Of a stretch of DNA of 64,000 nucleotides, positions 37,148-46,747 are shown piece by piece (position 1 is the stretch's first letter; the number at the start of each line of letters is the position of its first letter). The DNA lies in assembly GCA_001767455.1 (NCBI GenBank), contig MELC01000039.1, positions 62,001-126,000 of the forward strand. Reading direction: 5' to 3'. The stretch comes from Acidobacteria bacterium RIFCSPLOWO2_12_FULL_66_21 (GTDB lineage Bacteria > Acidobacteriota > Vicinamibacteria > Vicinamibacterales > 2-12-FULL-66-21). The notes below the pieces were generated by a model. That model ran no database searches. It had not been told where the DNA came from and saw nothing but the letters and a program-made list of their open reading frames with translations. Both the position numbers and the translations under genes were made by a program.

Positions 37148-37209
37148 AACAACCCCGCCGGGGCTAAGAGCCCCGGCCTACGTCAGAACGCCGGCCTGAG
37201 AGGCCCGGT

Positions 37210-37212
<3 letters not shown>
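37148..37212. repeat. GGGGCTAAGAGCCCCGG double hairpin
   Basis: CCGGGGCTAAGAGCCCCGGC and GCCGGCCTGAGAGGCCCGG are consecutive near-palindromes between the third permease and the glcD-like gene. The set resembles 29161-29210. The right edge meets the stop of the glcD-like gene. Confidence 0.65.
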
Positions 37213-38592
<1,380 letters not shown>

Positions 38593-38611
38593 CGTGTCTT
38601 CGGAGGTGACG

Positions 38612-38815
38612 GAGAGCGCGGAGACGATCTTACACGGAGACGCGGAGATCACGGAGACGCACGGAGAAGCCGCAGCGCGGCTCGCGGTTGGCACCTCGGA
38701 GGTTCAGACCACCTTTGACGCCGGCCGAAGGCCGGCGCAGACGGGCCGCCGCCCTCCGCGTGACTCCTCCGTGCGTCTCCGTGCGCTCCGTGCCTCCGTG
38801 TGAACGTCCCCGTGT
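38612..38815. repeat. CACGGAGACG/CGTCTCCGTG inverted word array
   Basis: Fills most of the 238-base gap between the aminotransferase and glcD-like genes. The left arm has CACGGAGACGCGGAGATCAC then GGAGACGCACGGAG; the right arm has CTCCGTGCGTCTCCGTGCGC then TCCGTGCCTCCGTGTG. The centre holds CCGGCCGAAGGCCGG. The arms could pair over more than 35 bases. No gene or clear promoter is seen in it. Confidence 0.75.
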
Positions 38816-38830
38816 CCTCCGTCGCCTCCG

Positions 38831-40030
38831 CTACCCCACGGCGCGGCCCCGTGTCTCCAGCGCGCGCACGAACTCGAGGATGGTGCGGATACCGCGCCGG
38901 AGGACGTCGAGCGACGTCGCGTACGAGATGCGGATGAACCCCGGCGCGTCGAACGCCTCGCCCGGCGTCACCGCCACGCGCGCCTCGTCGAGCAGCGCCT
39001 CGGCCAGCGCGGCGGACGTGCGGATACCGTCGGGCGACAGGAACTCGCTGACGTCCACGAAGAGGTAGAACGCGCCGGCCGGCTTGCGCAGGCGCAGCCG
39101 CGGCTCCGCGGAGAGCCATTTCACGGTCTGGTCCCGCCGGTGCCGGTACTCGTCGAGCATCGCGGTCACGCACGACTGCGGCCCGGTCAAGGCCGCCACC
39201 GCGGCCTTTTGCGTGATCGAGCACACGTTGGAGGTCGAGTGGCTCTGGATCGCGTTACAGGCGTTCACCAGGTCCGCGGGTGCCAGCGCCCAGCCGCAGC
39301 GCCAGCCGGTCATCGCGTAGGCCTTCGACGCGGAGCCGCAGAACACCGACCGATCCCGATGGCGCGCGGCGAGGATGCCCGGCAGGTTGTGCGGCGTGGG
39401 ATCGTAAATCAGCTTCTCGTAGCACAGATCGAGCAGTAGCCAGATGCCGCGCCGTGCCGCCTCGTCCGCCACCGCCGCCATGTCGGCTTCCGAGATCAGC
39501 GCGCCGGTCGGATTGCCTGGAGAATTGATCACGATGCCGCGCGTCCGTCCCGTGATCGCGCGAAGGATCGCGTCGGCGCGCAGCTCGAAGCCGTCCTCCG
39601 CATGCGTGCGCACGACGACGGGGGTCGCGTCGGCGAGCTTGATCTGCTCGACGAGCGTGGGCCATCCCGGCATGTGCGTGATGACCTCGTCGCCGGGCCC
39701 GAACAGGCACATCGCCGCGTTGAAGAGCGCCTGCTTGCCCCCGGCTGTGATGATCGTCTCGGCGGTCGAGTATTCGACGCCGTAGTCCGCCTTGTAGCGC
39801 GCGCAGACGGCGCGCTTCAGCTCCTCGGTGCCCGAGTTGCTGGTGTACTTCGTGAAGTTGGCGTCGATGGCCGCGTGCGCCGCAGCCGAGACGTGCGGCG
39901 GCGTCGGGAAGTCGGGCTCCCCCGCCCCGAGGTCCACGACGTCAATCCCCTGCGCCTTCAGCCGCAGGGCGTCCGCCGCCACCTTCATCGTTGGAGACAC
40001 CGCTATCCGGGTGGTGCGATTCGCCAGCAT
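38831..40030 (-). CDS. Class I pyridoxal-phosphate aminotransferase (aspartate-type)
   Basis: Aminotransferase of fold type I, 399 residues. It has MKVAADALRLKAQGIDVVDL then GAGEPDFPTPPHV near the N-terminus, as in type I-beta aspartate transaminases, and KYTSNSGTEELKRAVCARY. INSPGNPTGALIS carries the conserved Asn and Gly. The Schiff-base lysine is in SASKAYAMTGWRCGWALAP (about residue 238), and RISYATS carries the substrate carboxylate Arg. The likely reaction is aspartate/2-oxoglutarate transamination, but prephenate or other acceptors are possible. It lies seven bases after coaD, so rsmD-coaD-aminotransferase is probably one operon. Confidence 0.9.
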   Translation of the reverse strand: MLANRTTRIAVSPTMKVAADALRLKAQGIDVVDLGAGEPDFPTPPHVSAAAHAAIDANFTKYTSNSGTEELKRAVCARYKADYGVEYSTAETIITAGGKQALFNAAMCLFGPGDEVITHMPGWPTLVEQIKLADATPVVVRTHAEDGFELRADAILRAITGRTRGIVINSPGNPTGALISEADMAAVADEAARRGIWLLLDLCYEKLIYDPTPHNLPGILAARHRDRSVFCGSASKAYAMTGWRCGWALAPADLVNACNAIQSHSTSNVCSITQKAAVAALTGPQSCVTAMLDEYRHRRDQTVKWLSAEPRLRLRKPAGAFYLFVDVSEFLSPDGIRTSAALAEALLDEARVAVTPGEAFDAPGFIRISYATSLDVLRRGIRTILEFVRALETRGRAVG

Positions 40031-40036
40031 GTCCTG

Positions 40037-40540
40037 CTAGGCCCTCAGCGTCTCGCGCGCGAGCTTCTTCTCGCGCAGACGCGCTTCGACGCTGTCGGGG
40101 ACCAGTCCGCGGACCGATCCGCCGAGCGCCACGACTTCCTTGACCAGGCGGGAACTAACGTAGGTATAAGGCTCGGCGGGCATCATGAAGACGGTCTCGA
40201 CGTCGGGGTTCAGCCGGCGGTTCATCAGCGCCATCTGCAGCTCGTACTCGAAGTCCGACACGGCGCGCAGGCCCCGGACGATGACGCTGGCGTCCTTGCG
40301 GCGGGCGTAGTCGACGAGCAGGCCGTCGAAGGTGTCCACCTCGACGTTGGCCCAGCCGCGGAACACCTCGCGCGCCAGATCGACGCGCTCGGGCACCGTG
40401 AAGAGCGGCGCCTTCTCGAGGTTCACCAGCAGGGCGATGACAATGCGATCGAAGAGCCGCGATCCGCGCTGGATGATGTCGACGTGACCGTTGGTCAGCG
40501 GATCGAACGACCCGGGATAGATCGCGACAACGTCCTTCAT
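40037..40540 (-). CDS. coaD: Phosphopantetheine adenylyltransferase
   Basis: Makes dephospho-CoA from 4'-phosphopantetheine and ATP, the fourth step of CoA synthesis. At 167 residues it has normal length. It has the nucleotidyltransferase signature IYPGSFDPLTNGHVDIIQRG (residues 7-26) with the T/HxGH equivalent TNGH, then VIVRGLRAVSDFEYELQMAL then MNRRL, and YTYVSSRLVKEVVALGGSV with the SSxxVKE motif. It overlaps rsmD by four bases (ATGA), a gene order conserved in many bacteria. Confidence 0.96.
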   Translation of the reverse strand: MKDVVAIYPGSFDPLTNGHVDIIQRGSRLFDRIVIALLVNLEKAPLFTVPERVDLAREVFRGWANVEVDTFDGLLVDYARRKDASVIVRGLRAVSDFEYELQMALMNRRLNPDVETVFMMPAEPYTYVSSRLVKEVVALGGSVRGLVPDSVEARLREKKLARETLRA

Positions 40541-41100
40541 TGAATCTCCGGTCTGCTCTGCTCCGCTCTACGGTAGAACGCCAGCGCGCTGTCCCCCGAG
40601 TGCAGCACGCGCGTTCGTTGGAGGGTTCCGGCGGCGTCCGGCGCGGGATCGCGCCGGGCGTGTTCGACGACCAGCAGCGTCGCCGGGCCCACGAGCGGGT
40701 CGGCGGCGGTCAGCGCCTCGAGCAGTTCCGCGGCGCCGTACGGCGGGTCGATGAAAACGACGTCGAACGGGGTCCCCGAAAGACGCCTCCCCGCGCCTTC
40801 GAACCCCATGCGGATGATAGCATGCCGGTCGGTCACGCCGCAGGCGGCGAGATTCTCCGCGATGAGATCGGCGGCGCGCGGATCGCGCTCGACAAACGTG
40901 ACGTGCGAGGCGCCGCGGCTCAGTGCCTCGATGCCGACCGCGCCGGTTCCCGCGCAGGCGTCGAGGAGCCGCGCGCCGCGCACCGTGGGACCGAGCACGT
41001 TGAACAGCGTCTCGCGCAGCTTGTCTGACGTGGGGCGCAGTCCCGGCCAGTCCGGCGCCTTGAGACGGCGTCCCTTCAACGAGCCGGCAATGATCCGCAC
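40537..41100 (-). CDS. rsmD: 16S rRNA (guanine966-N2)-methyltransferase RsmD
   Basis: Methylates G966 of 16S rRNA in the assembled 30S subunit. From the GTG at 41100 it has 187 residues (VRIIAGSLKGRRLKAPDWPG); an ATG seven codons upstream gives a less typical start. SAM-binding motif I is LLDACAGTGAVGIEALSRGA (about 45-64), the acidic loop is VTFVERDPRAADLIAENL, and the catalytic N-methylase motif is VVFIDPPYG (DPPY). It is coupled to coaD. The region upstream is repeat-rich. Confidence 0.94.
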   Translation of the reverse strand: MRIIAGSLKGRRLKAPDWPGLRPTSDKLRETLFNVLGPTVRGARLLDACAGTGAVGIEALSRGASHVTFVERDPRAADLIAENLAACGVTDRHAIIRMGFEGAGRRLSGTPFDVVFIDPPYGAAELLEALTAADPLVGPATLLVVEHARRDPAPDAAGTLQRTRVLHSGDSALAFYRRAEQSRPEIQ

Positions 41101-41155
41101 GATGCTAGACCACGGAAGCACACGGGCTTAAACCACCGAAAAACACGGAAGTACA

Positions 41156-41265
41156 CGGTTTCCTGATCGGTGTGTTTCTGTGTTCTTCCGTGGTGGTACC
41201 TCCGTGGTCCCGGTTTCCTGATCGGTGTGTTTCTGTGTTCTTCCGTGGTAGTACCTCCGTGTTCT
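41156..41265. repeat. Tandem duplication of a 55-base unit (CTTCCGTGGTGGTACCTCCG type)
   Basis: Two adjacent copies, 41156-41210 and 41211-41265, each begin CGGTTTCCTGATCGGTGTGT. They differ at only a few positions. The preceding 41111-41155 carries the opposed words CACGGAAGCACACGG and CACGGAAGTACACGG, so each copy can pair with it. The block fills the gap between recG and rsmD and contains no gene. Confidence 0.85.
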
Positions 41266-41270
41266 CCGCG

Positions 41271-43385
41271 TTACCCGATGCCCGCCAGTCCAAACCGCTG
41301 CTCCCAGCCCGTGCGCACCAGCGCCGCGAGCGTCTCCGCCTGGCGCCGGTCGTCGAGCGCGGCGACCGCCTCGCGCCGCGCGGCTTCCATGATCGCGTGA
41401 TCGCGGACGAGGTCCCCGACCCGCAGCGTCGGCATCCCGGACTGCCGCGTGCCGAAGAAATCGCCGGGGCCGCGCAGCTCGAGATCCTTTTCCGCGATGA
41501 CGAACCCGTCGGTGGTTTCCGTGAGCGCCTTCAGCCGCTCGCGCGCCTGGTCGCTCAGCGGAAACTGGTACAGCAGCACGCAGTACGAGAGGTGCGGCCC
41601 ACGGCCGACGCGGCCGCGCAGCTGGTGCAGTTGCGACAGCCCGAAACGCTCCGCGTGTTCGACGAGCATCACGGACGCGTTCGGCACGTCCACGCCGACT
41701 TCGACGACGGTCGTCGAGACGAGGACGTGGGTGTCGCCGCGCGCGTAGGCGCCCATCACGCGTTCCTTCTCCTCCTGCTTCAGGCGGCCGTGCAGGAGCG
41801 CGACGCGGTACTCCGGAAAGATGTCCGCCGCGAGATGGTCGGCCATCTCCGTCGCCGCCTTGACGTCGATCTTCTCCGATTCCTCGATGAGCGGATAGAT
41901 CACGTACACCTGGCGGCCCTCGTCCATCTGCTTCCGGACGAACGCGTAGATCTCCTCCCGCCGCGCCTCGGGCTTGGCGATCGTCTTGATCGGATGACGT
42001 CCCGGGGGCATCTCTCGCATGACCGAGACGTCGAGATCGCCGTACGTGGTCAGGGCGAGCGTCCGCGGGATTGGCGTCGCGGTCATCACGAGGACGTCCG
42101 GATGCAGTCCTTTCGTTCGGAGCGTCGCGCGCTGGAGGACGCCGAACCGGTGCTGCTCGTCGATGATGGCGAGCCCCAGGTCGTGAAACGCCACGGGGTC
42201 CTGCACGAGGGCGTGCGTGCCGACGACCATGTGAATCGAGCCCGCGGCAAGCTCCGCCTGTGTCTCGCGCCGCTTGCGCGCCGGCGTCGCGCCGGTCAGC
42301 AGCGCGATACGGAACCGCGAGGCCTCGAGCAGCTTGCGGATCGTGATGAAGTGCTGGTCGGCGAGGATCTCGGTCGGGGCCATGAAGGCCACCTGGAGGC
42401 CGTTCTCCATCGCGACGAGCGCCGCCATGAGCGCGACGATCGTCTTGCCGGAGCCGACGTCCCCCTGGAGCAGCCGGTTCATCGGCTGCGGCCGCTTCAT
42501 GTCCTCGACAATCTCCGCGATGACTTTCTTCTGATCGCCGGTCAGCCTGAACGGAAGCACGCGCCGCGCCGACTCGCGGATCTCGTCGGTGACCACGACC
42601 GCGCGCGCCTTCCGCTCGTCATCCGCCTTGCGCCGCTTGAGCACCAGCCCGAGCTGGAAGAGGAAGAACTCCTCGAAGATCAGCCGCCGCTGCGCCGGCG
42701 ATCGGAACGCGTTCAACTCGCCGATTGGCGTGCCCGCGGGCGGGAAGTGGACGTCGACGAGCGCCGCGCGGCGATCGACGAGCTGTTCCCGCGCGCGGAT
42801 GTCGGCCGGCAGGGGATCCTGAATGGCGGCCGGCAGTCCGGCGAGCGCGCGATGCACGATGACCCGCTGCATCCGGGTCGTCAGCGTGCCGGTCTTCTCG
42901 TACACCGGCACGATGCGCCCGGTGTGCAGCGTGTCGTCGTCCGCGTCCGGCGCGGCTGGGGCGTCACCGGCCTCCTGCCGCAGGATTTCGTACTGCGGGT
43001 TCTGGAGCTGCAAGCCGTGGGCGCTCAGCTCGAGCTTGCCGAACAGGATGACGCGCTGGTGCGGATGGAAGACGTCGGAGAGAAACGGCTGGTTGAAGAA
43101 GACGGCGCGCAGCGAGCCGGTGAGGTCGCGCACGAGCAGCTCGAAGATCTTGAAGCGCGGCCGCCGCGTCGGCCGCACCCCGCAGCTCACCACCTCACCC
43201 GCGATCGACGCCGCCGTTCCCGGGCGCAGCGACGCAATCGTCGCGAAGCTGCCGCGATCCTCGTAGCGAATGGGAAACCGGTACAGGAGATCTTCGACGG
43301 TCTGAAGGCCCACGCGCTGCAGGTCCGCCGCCCGGCGTGGCCCCACGCCTTTCAGGAACTGCAGCGGCGTATCGAGGGGGATCAA
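41271..43385 (-). CDS. recG: ATP-dependent DNA helicase RecG
   Basis: Branched-DNA helicase that remodels stalled forks and Holliday junctions. It has 704 residues from a TTG preceded by AAAGG. The wedge/OB domain opens LQFLKGVGPRRAADLQRVGL (residues 8-27). The helicase core has Walker A QGDVGSGKTIVALMAALVAM (about 298-317), motif II IIDEQHRFG, motif III VMTATPIPRTLALT, and the C-terminal ATTVVEVGVDVPNASVMLVE then HAERFGLSQLHQLRGRVGRG. The TRG motif region LELRGPGDFFGTRQSG is present. It is full length, and it is the only gene between the secreted hypothetical and rsmD. Confidence 0.96.
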   Translation of the reverse strand: MIPLDTPLQFLKGVGPRRAADLQRVGLQTVEDLLYRFPIRYEDRGSFATIASLRPGTAASIAGEVVSCGVRPTRRPRFKIFELLVRDLTGSLRAVFFNQPFLSDVFHPHQRVILFGKLELSAHGLQLQNPQYEILRQEAGDAPAAPDADDDTLHTGRIVPVYEKTGTLTTRMQRVIVHRALAGLPAAIQDPLPADIRAREQLVDRRAALVDVHFPPAGTPIGELNAFRSPAQRRLIFEEFFLFQLGLVLKRRKADDERKARAVVVTDEIRESARRVLPFRLTGDQKKVIAEIVEDMKRPQPMNRLLQGDVGSGKTIVALMAALVAMENGLQVAFMAPTEILADQHFITIRKLLEASRFRIALLTGATPARKRRETQAELAAGSIHMVVGTHALVQDPVAFHDLGLAIIDEQHRFGVLQRATLRTKGLHPDVLVMTATPIPRTLALTTYGDLDVSVMREMPPGRHPIKTIAKPEARREEIYAFVRKQMDEGRQVYVIYPLIEESEKIDVKAATEMADHLAADIFPEYRVALLHGRLKQEEKERVMGAYARGDTHVLVSTTVVEVGVDVPNASVMLVEHAERFGLSQLHQLRGRVGRGPHLSYCVLLYQFPLSDQARERLKALTETTDGFVIAEKDLELRGPGDFFGTRQSGMPTLRVGDLVRDHAIMEAARREAVAALDDRRQAETLAALVRTGWEQRFGLAGIG

Positions 43386-43391
43386 TACCTT

Positions 43392-44000
43392 TCACTGCAC
43401 CACGGTTGCGGTGCCGGTTCCGACGCGGATCTCGCGGATGCGCGACGGCAGCTCGAACGGATCGTCCATGTTGATGCCGTCGGGATCCTCGGGCGTGCGC
43501 GAATAGTAGCCGAGCAGCTCCTGAAGCACGGCCTTCGGCACCGGCACGCCGGAGATCGCGGCCGCCTCGAGCTGGAAGCGTCCGACACCCTTGCCGGTCG
43601 TCAGCCGTCCGGTCGCGGTGACCGGCAGCCGTCCGGTGAGGTACCCCATCGGATCCAGCCAGCCGCGTGGCTTCTGCTTGCGTACGGCGTCGAGATCGAC
43701 GACCGCGCGTCCGCCGACGCGCCCGTTGCCGAGGGCGTTGAGCGTCGGCTCGACGATGCCCGTTGGGATCTGCGCGCCTGCGCCGTAGCGGAGGTACGAG
43801 TTGACCTCGACGTCCGTGAGTGGCGTCGTCAGCGGCGGCGTCCGCTTGCCTGCCGGCGTGCTGCCGACCTGGAGGATGCGGTCGAGCTTCGCGCGGAAGC
43901 GGTCCGCGTCCTGCTTCGTGAACCGCGGCGCGGCCGCGAGCGTCGCGAACGCGACCGAGACTGCGAGGGACGCCGGAACAACACGGCGCGTGACGCGCAT
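43392..44000 (-). CDS. Secreted hypothetical protein
   Basis: I do not recognise this family. The product has 202 residues with a signal peptide (MRVTRRVVPASLAVSVAFAT then LAAAP). It has a predicted alpha/beta body with DVEVNSYLRYGAGAQIPTGI, GNGRVGGRAVVDLDAVRKQK, GYLTGRLPVTATGRLTTGKG and PFELPSRIREIRVGTGTATV. The pattern of an early helix with VNSYL followed by paired beta strands resembles lipid-binding DUF2993-like proteins, but this is weak. It ends six bases before recG on the same strand, so the two may be co-transcribed. Confidence 0.7.
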   Translation of the reverse strand: MRVTRRVVPASLAVSVAFATLAAAPRFTKQDADRFRAKLDRILQVGSTPAGKRTPPLTTPLTDVEVNSYLRYGAGAQIPTGIVEPTLNALGNGRVGGRAVVDLDAVRKQKPRGWLDPMGYLTGRLPVTATGRLTTGKGVGRFQLEAAAISGVPVPKAVLQELLGYYSRTPEDPDGINMDDPFELPSRIREIRVGTGTATVVQ

Positions 44001-44069
44001 GGCTCGATTGTAACGCAGCTATCCGCGATCCGCTCTCAGCTTTCAGTTGCTGACTGCTGAGAGCTTCGT

Positions 44070-44618
44070 CTACGACCCCCCGCGGCGAGCGCCCTGGCGG
44101 GCGCGCATCAGGAGGTCGAGCTTGCGGCGCTCGATGGTCTCCTCGAACATGCGGAACCGCGCCTGCTGGCGCACGTCCATGACTTCGTCGAGCGCGTCGG
44201 CGGCGTGCCGCAGCTCGAGGGCGGCGCGATCGTCGATCTCCCGCAGCGTCTTGAGCCGCTCGCGAATGGCGCTCTCGTCAACCTCAGGGCCCGCCTGCGG
44301 GCCGGCGAGCTTCCGCAGTTCCTGGATGACCTTGTTGCGCGCCTGCTGATTGCGTCGCCGCGTTTCCTGGAGCTTCCGCAGGCGCGTGACGAAGGGACCG
44401 TACTGTGCGTCGGTCAGCGCCAGCGCGTCCTGCGCCTGGACGACCGCGTAGGCATCGAGCATCCCGACGACCTCCGCCGGAGACAACGGTCCGGCGGCCC
44501 GGTTCGCCCGCGGTTCCGCCTGCGCGCCTCTGCGCGCCTGCGATGCGCCCGAAGGCGTGGCCCCCAGAAGTACGGCCGCCACCGCGACGGCAATGATGAA
44601 GACCGACGTTCGCAGCAT
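44070..44618 (-). CDS. Periplasmic Spy/CpxP-like stress protein
   Basis: Third gene of an ECF sigma operon, 182 residues. The signal peptide is MLRTSVFIIAVAVAAVLLGA then TPSGA. The mature part is highly charged and helical, with ALALTDAQYGPFVTRLRKLQ then ETRRRNQQARNKVIQELRKL, a heptad-rich stretch. DVRQQARFRMFEETIERRKLDLL is an LTxxQ-like end. Charged helical periplasmic proteins of this kind act as chaperones or feedback sensors for envelope-stress sigma factors. The ATG at 44618 follows GGGAGAG. The role is inferred from fold pattern and operon position. Confidence 0.7.
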   Translation of the reverse strand: MLRTSVFIIAVAVAAVLLGATPSGASQARRGAQAEPRANRAAGPLSPAEVVGMLDAYAVVQAQDALALTDAQYGPFVTRLRKLQETRRRNQQARNKVIQELRKLAGPQAGPEVDESAIRERLKTLREIDDRAALELRHAADALDEVMDVRQQARFRMFEETIERRKLDLLMRARQGARRGGS

Positions 44619-44647
44619 GAGTGCTCTCCCCGGCCCGAGCGACGGCC

Positions 44648-45262
44648 CTACGCGCCCGTCCGTTTGATTTCCTCGTCCAGCAGCCGGCGAAGTTCCGCGC
44701 GCTCGTCCGCGTTCAGCTCGAGCGCGACGCGCTCGGCCGATCCGGGGCGTGGCGCGATCCCGGCACGGTGCACGTCTTCCCACGTCACGCCTTCAACCGC
44801 GGTGCGCACCACCGCCCACGCGGTATCGGCCTCCACGTCGTCGATCACCACCGAGGCGCTGTTCCTCGCGGCCTCTCGCGTGTCGGGCGTCGACACCGAC
44901 GAGGTCGGCGGCGCCGGGGCGTGCAGCGTCGCGCGCCAGGCCACCGCGACGAGCATCAGCATCGCCACCGATGCGGCCGCCGCCCACGCGGACGCCGGAT
45001 CGCGCAGCCACGCGCGCCACGACGACGGTTCGGAGGCCGGAACGGGTTCTTCGCGGACCGCCTGCCCGACGCGCGCCGCGAAGTGATCCCAGAAGAGCGG
45101 CGACGGTTCGTGCCCTTCGTCGGCGCTCGCCCGTGACCGCGCCGCGCCGAGCGCGTCGGCCAGCGCCCGGCACTCGTCGCACTCGTCGGCGTGCTCCGCG
45201 CGAATCGCGGGCAGCCGCCCCTCGATCAGATCCACGAACTCGGCTTCGCTGAAATGTCTCAT
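44648..45262 (-). CDS. Zinc-finger anti-sigma factor with one transmembrane helix
   Basis: Likely inhibitor of the ECF sigma factor encoded just upstream, 204 residues. The N-terminal zf-HC2-like motif is HADECDEC (H-x3-C-x2-C, about residues 24-31). A single transmembrane helix (AWAAAASVAMLMLVAVAW, about 93-110) places the N-domain in the cytoplasm. The C-terminal part, outside the membrane, ends in a conserved-looking helix ELNADERAELRRLLDEEIKR. It overlaps the sigma gene by four bases (ATGA), the usual sigma/anti-sigma arrangement. Confidence 0.85.
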   Translation of the reverse strand: MRHFSEAEFVDLIEGRLPAIRAEHADECDECRALADALGAARSRASADEGHEPSPLFWDHFAARVGQAVREEPVPASEPSSWRAWLRDPASAWAAAASVAMLMLVAVAWRATLHAPAPPTSSVSTPDTREAARNSASVVIDDVEADTAWAVVRTAVEGVTWEDVHRAGIAPRPGSAERVALELNADERAELRRLLDEEIKRTGA

Positions 45263-45915
45263 CCGTCTTCCTTCAGCAGCTTCTTCAGATTCGCAAGGGC
45301 ATGAAAGAAATTCGCCTTCACCGCGCCGACCGAGTTCCCGAGGATCGCCGCGATCTCCTCGTGCGGCAGCTCATGATAGACGCGAAGGATGAGCGTGGCG
45401 CGCTGTTTTTTCGGCAGCCGCGCGATGGCGGCGCGCACGACGGCCTTCCGCTCGTCGCGCAGCAGCGCCGCGTCGGCGCGATCGCCGCGCTCGTCGACCG
45501 TGCCGGCCGCGTCGAACGGCTCCAGCCGGGGGGTCTTGACGCTGACACGATTGAGGCACACGTTCACGCTGATGCGGTACAGCCACGTGCCGATCGCCGA
45601 CTGCCCCTTGAACCCGCGCAGCCCGCGGTAGGCGCGCACGAACGCGTCCTGCGCGAGGTCGCTGGCGTCTTCGTGGTTGCCCATGAAGCGGTAGCAGACC
45701 TGGTACACGTGGCGCTGATGGCGCTGCACGATGATGTCGAACGCCTCGCGCCGGCCCGCCAGGCAGGCCTCGACGAGCGCCCGATCGTCAGCCTGCAGCA
45801 GCGACTCGCCGGCTGGCGTCGCGGAGCGTGCCCGGCGCTCACCCGACACGTGGACATCCCAGCCCGGCGCCGCGACGGCCGCCCAGGCTCGGTCGAGCGT
45901 GCATCCTTCGCCCAT
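45259..45915 (-). CDS. ECF sigma factor (RpoE-like)
   Basis: Alternative sigma factor of the extracytoplasmic-function type, 218 residues. It has region 2 (FDIIVQRHQRHVYQVCYRFM, then DASDLAQDAFVRAYRGLRGF) and region 4 (RLPKKQRATLILRVYHELPH then EEIAAILGNSVGAVKANFFH), with no region 3. The N-terminal 40 residues are not conserved, and a later start is possible. It is divergent from lexA across a 92-base gap. It is coupled to an anti-sigma gene and a Spy-like gene, so an envelope-stress response is the probable role. Its own target promoter motif was not identified. Confidence 0.9.
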   Translation of the reverse strand: MGEGCTLDRAWAAVAAPGWDVHVSGERRARSATPAGESLLQADDRALVEACLAGRREAFDIIVQRHQRHVYQVCYRFMGNHEDASDLAQDAFVRAYRGLRGFKGQSAIGTWLYRISVNVCLNRVSVKTPRLEPFDAAGTVDERGDRADAALLRDERKAVVRAAIARLPKKQRATLILRVYHELPHEEIAAILGNSVGAVKANFFHALANLKKLLKEDG

Positions 45916-45963
45916 TCACTTCGGTTAGACCCGCCACCGCCGGGGAATGTAAAGACCGAGCTG

Positions 45964-46001
45964 AACCATTCGTTGACTTTCGCTTTTCCTTTGCGTATAG
46001 T
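45964..46001 (+). promoter_or_regulatory. lexA promoter, leaderless, with possible operator
   Basis: TTGACT (45973-45978), a 17-base spacer and TATAGT (45996-46001) are a strong sigma-70-type pair. The ATG at 46008 lies seven bases past the -10, so the mRNA should start at the start codon. TGAAC-N5-GTTGA (45963-45977) is an imperfect inverted repeat overlapping the -35 and could be a LexA site; the half-sites differ from the classic boxes. Confidence 0.65.
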
Positions 46002-46007
46002 GCCCGC

Positions 46008-46613
46008 ATGCTGCCATTAACCAAGCGCCAGCGGGAGATCCTGGACTTCCTGAACGAGTTCATCCAGCAGCACGGCTACGCCCCCAGCCTCGAGGAAATC
46101 GGCCGCCGCTTCGGGCTGTCGTCGCTCGCCACCGTGCACAAGCACCTCACGAACCTGCAGGAAAAAGGCTTCATCAAACGCGCCTGGAACCGGAGCCGGT
46201 CGGTCGAGATGGTGGCCGCCCGTCTGGGTGGCCGCGCCGTCGAGCTGCCGATGCTCGGCTACGTCGCGGCCGGCTCGCCCATCGAGGCGGTCGTCGGCAC
46301 CGAGACGATTGCCGTCCCCGAAGACCTCGTCGGGAAGCGCGAGTCGTACGTCCTCCGCGTCAAGGGGGATTCGATGATCGACGAGCAGATCCGCGACGGC
46401 GACTTCGTCATTGTGGAGGATCGCCGCACGGCTGACAACGGCGAGATGGTGATCGCGCTGCTGAACGGGTCGGACGTCACGCTGAAGAAGCTGTATCGCG
46501 AGCAGGGCCGCATCCGGCTGCAGCCGGCCAACCCCGCGCTCCAGCCGATGCTCTTCACTCCCGACCAGGTGCAGGTCCAGGGGGTCGTCGTCGGCGTCAT
46601 GCGCAGATATTGA
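46008..46613 (+). CDS. lexA: SOS repressor LexA
   Basis: Repressor of DNA-damage genes that cleaves itself when RecA filaments form. From the ATG at 46008 it has 201 residues; the frame is open upstream, but that part is antisense to the sigma gene. The N-terminal winged helix is MLPLTKRQREILDFLNEFIQ then YAPSLEEIGRRFGLSSLATV. The cleavage site is Ala-Gly in GYVAAGSPIEAVVG (about residues 86-87). The catalytic Ser is in VKGDSMIDEQI (about 123) and the Lys in GSDVTLKKLYRE (about 160). All peptidase S24 features are intact. Confidence 0.95.
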   Translation: MLPLTKRQREILDFLNEFIQQHGYAPSLEEIGRRFGLSSLATVHKHLTNLQEKGFIKRAWNRSRSVEMVAARLGGRAVELPMLGYVAAGSPIEAVVGTETIAVPEDLVGKRESYVLRVKGDSMIDEQIRDGDFVIVEDRRTADNGEMVIALLNGSDVTLKKLYREQGRIRLQPANPALQPMLFTPDQVQVQGVVVGVMRRY

Positions 46614-46747
46614 TCCGGGGGGCTTCGCCCCGCCGGACCCCCCAACTCACTCGCGCGCGGGGACCCCTGCGCCCCGCTCCGCTCGTGAGGCTCGCTCGCG
46701 CTGCTCGCTCGCGCTGTTTTTCGGGCGGTGCTACAGTGGCGGTCATC
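46614..46747. other. Intergenic GGGGGGCTTCGCCCC hairpin and GCTCGCTCGCGC direct repeats
   Basis: GGGGGGCTTCGCCCC just after lexA, with a later CCCCCC run, can form alternative GC-rich hairpins and may end the lexA transcript. GCTCGCTCGCGC is directly repeated near 46691-46716. TACAGT at about 46733-46738 may be a -10 for the next gene. No coding sequence is seen. Confidence 0.45.

Noticed and set aside
38612-38815. Possible CRISPR or phage attachment site
   Set aside because: The words are 8-14 bases, unevenly spaced and inverted around a centre; no integrase or tRNA is near.
41172-44060. A 962-codon open frame antisense to recG and the secreted hypothetical gene
   Set aside because: Arg/Glu/Asp/Val-rich translation typical of the complement of a high-GC gene; the opposite strand encodes complete RecG motifs.
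45963-45977. Firm LexA box before lexA
   Set aside because: TGAAC-N5-GTTGA is only an imperfect repeat and does not match the known Gram-positive or proteobacterial boxes; reported only as possible.
46690-46716. Direct repeats GCTCGCTCGCGC as a replication origin or iteron set
   Set aside because: Only two copies, no AT-rich region, no replication gene nearby.
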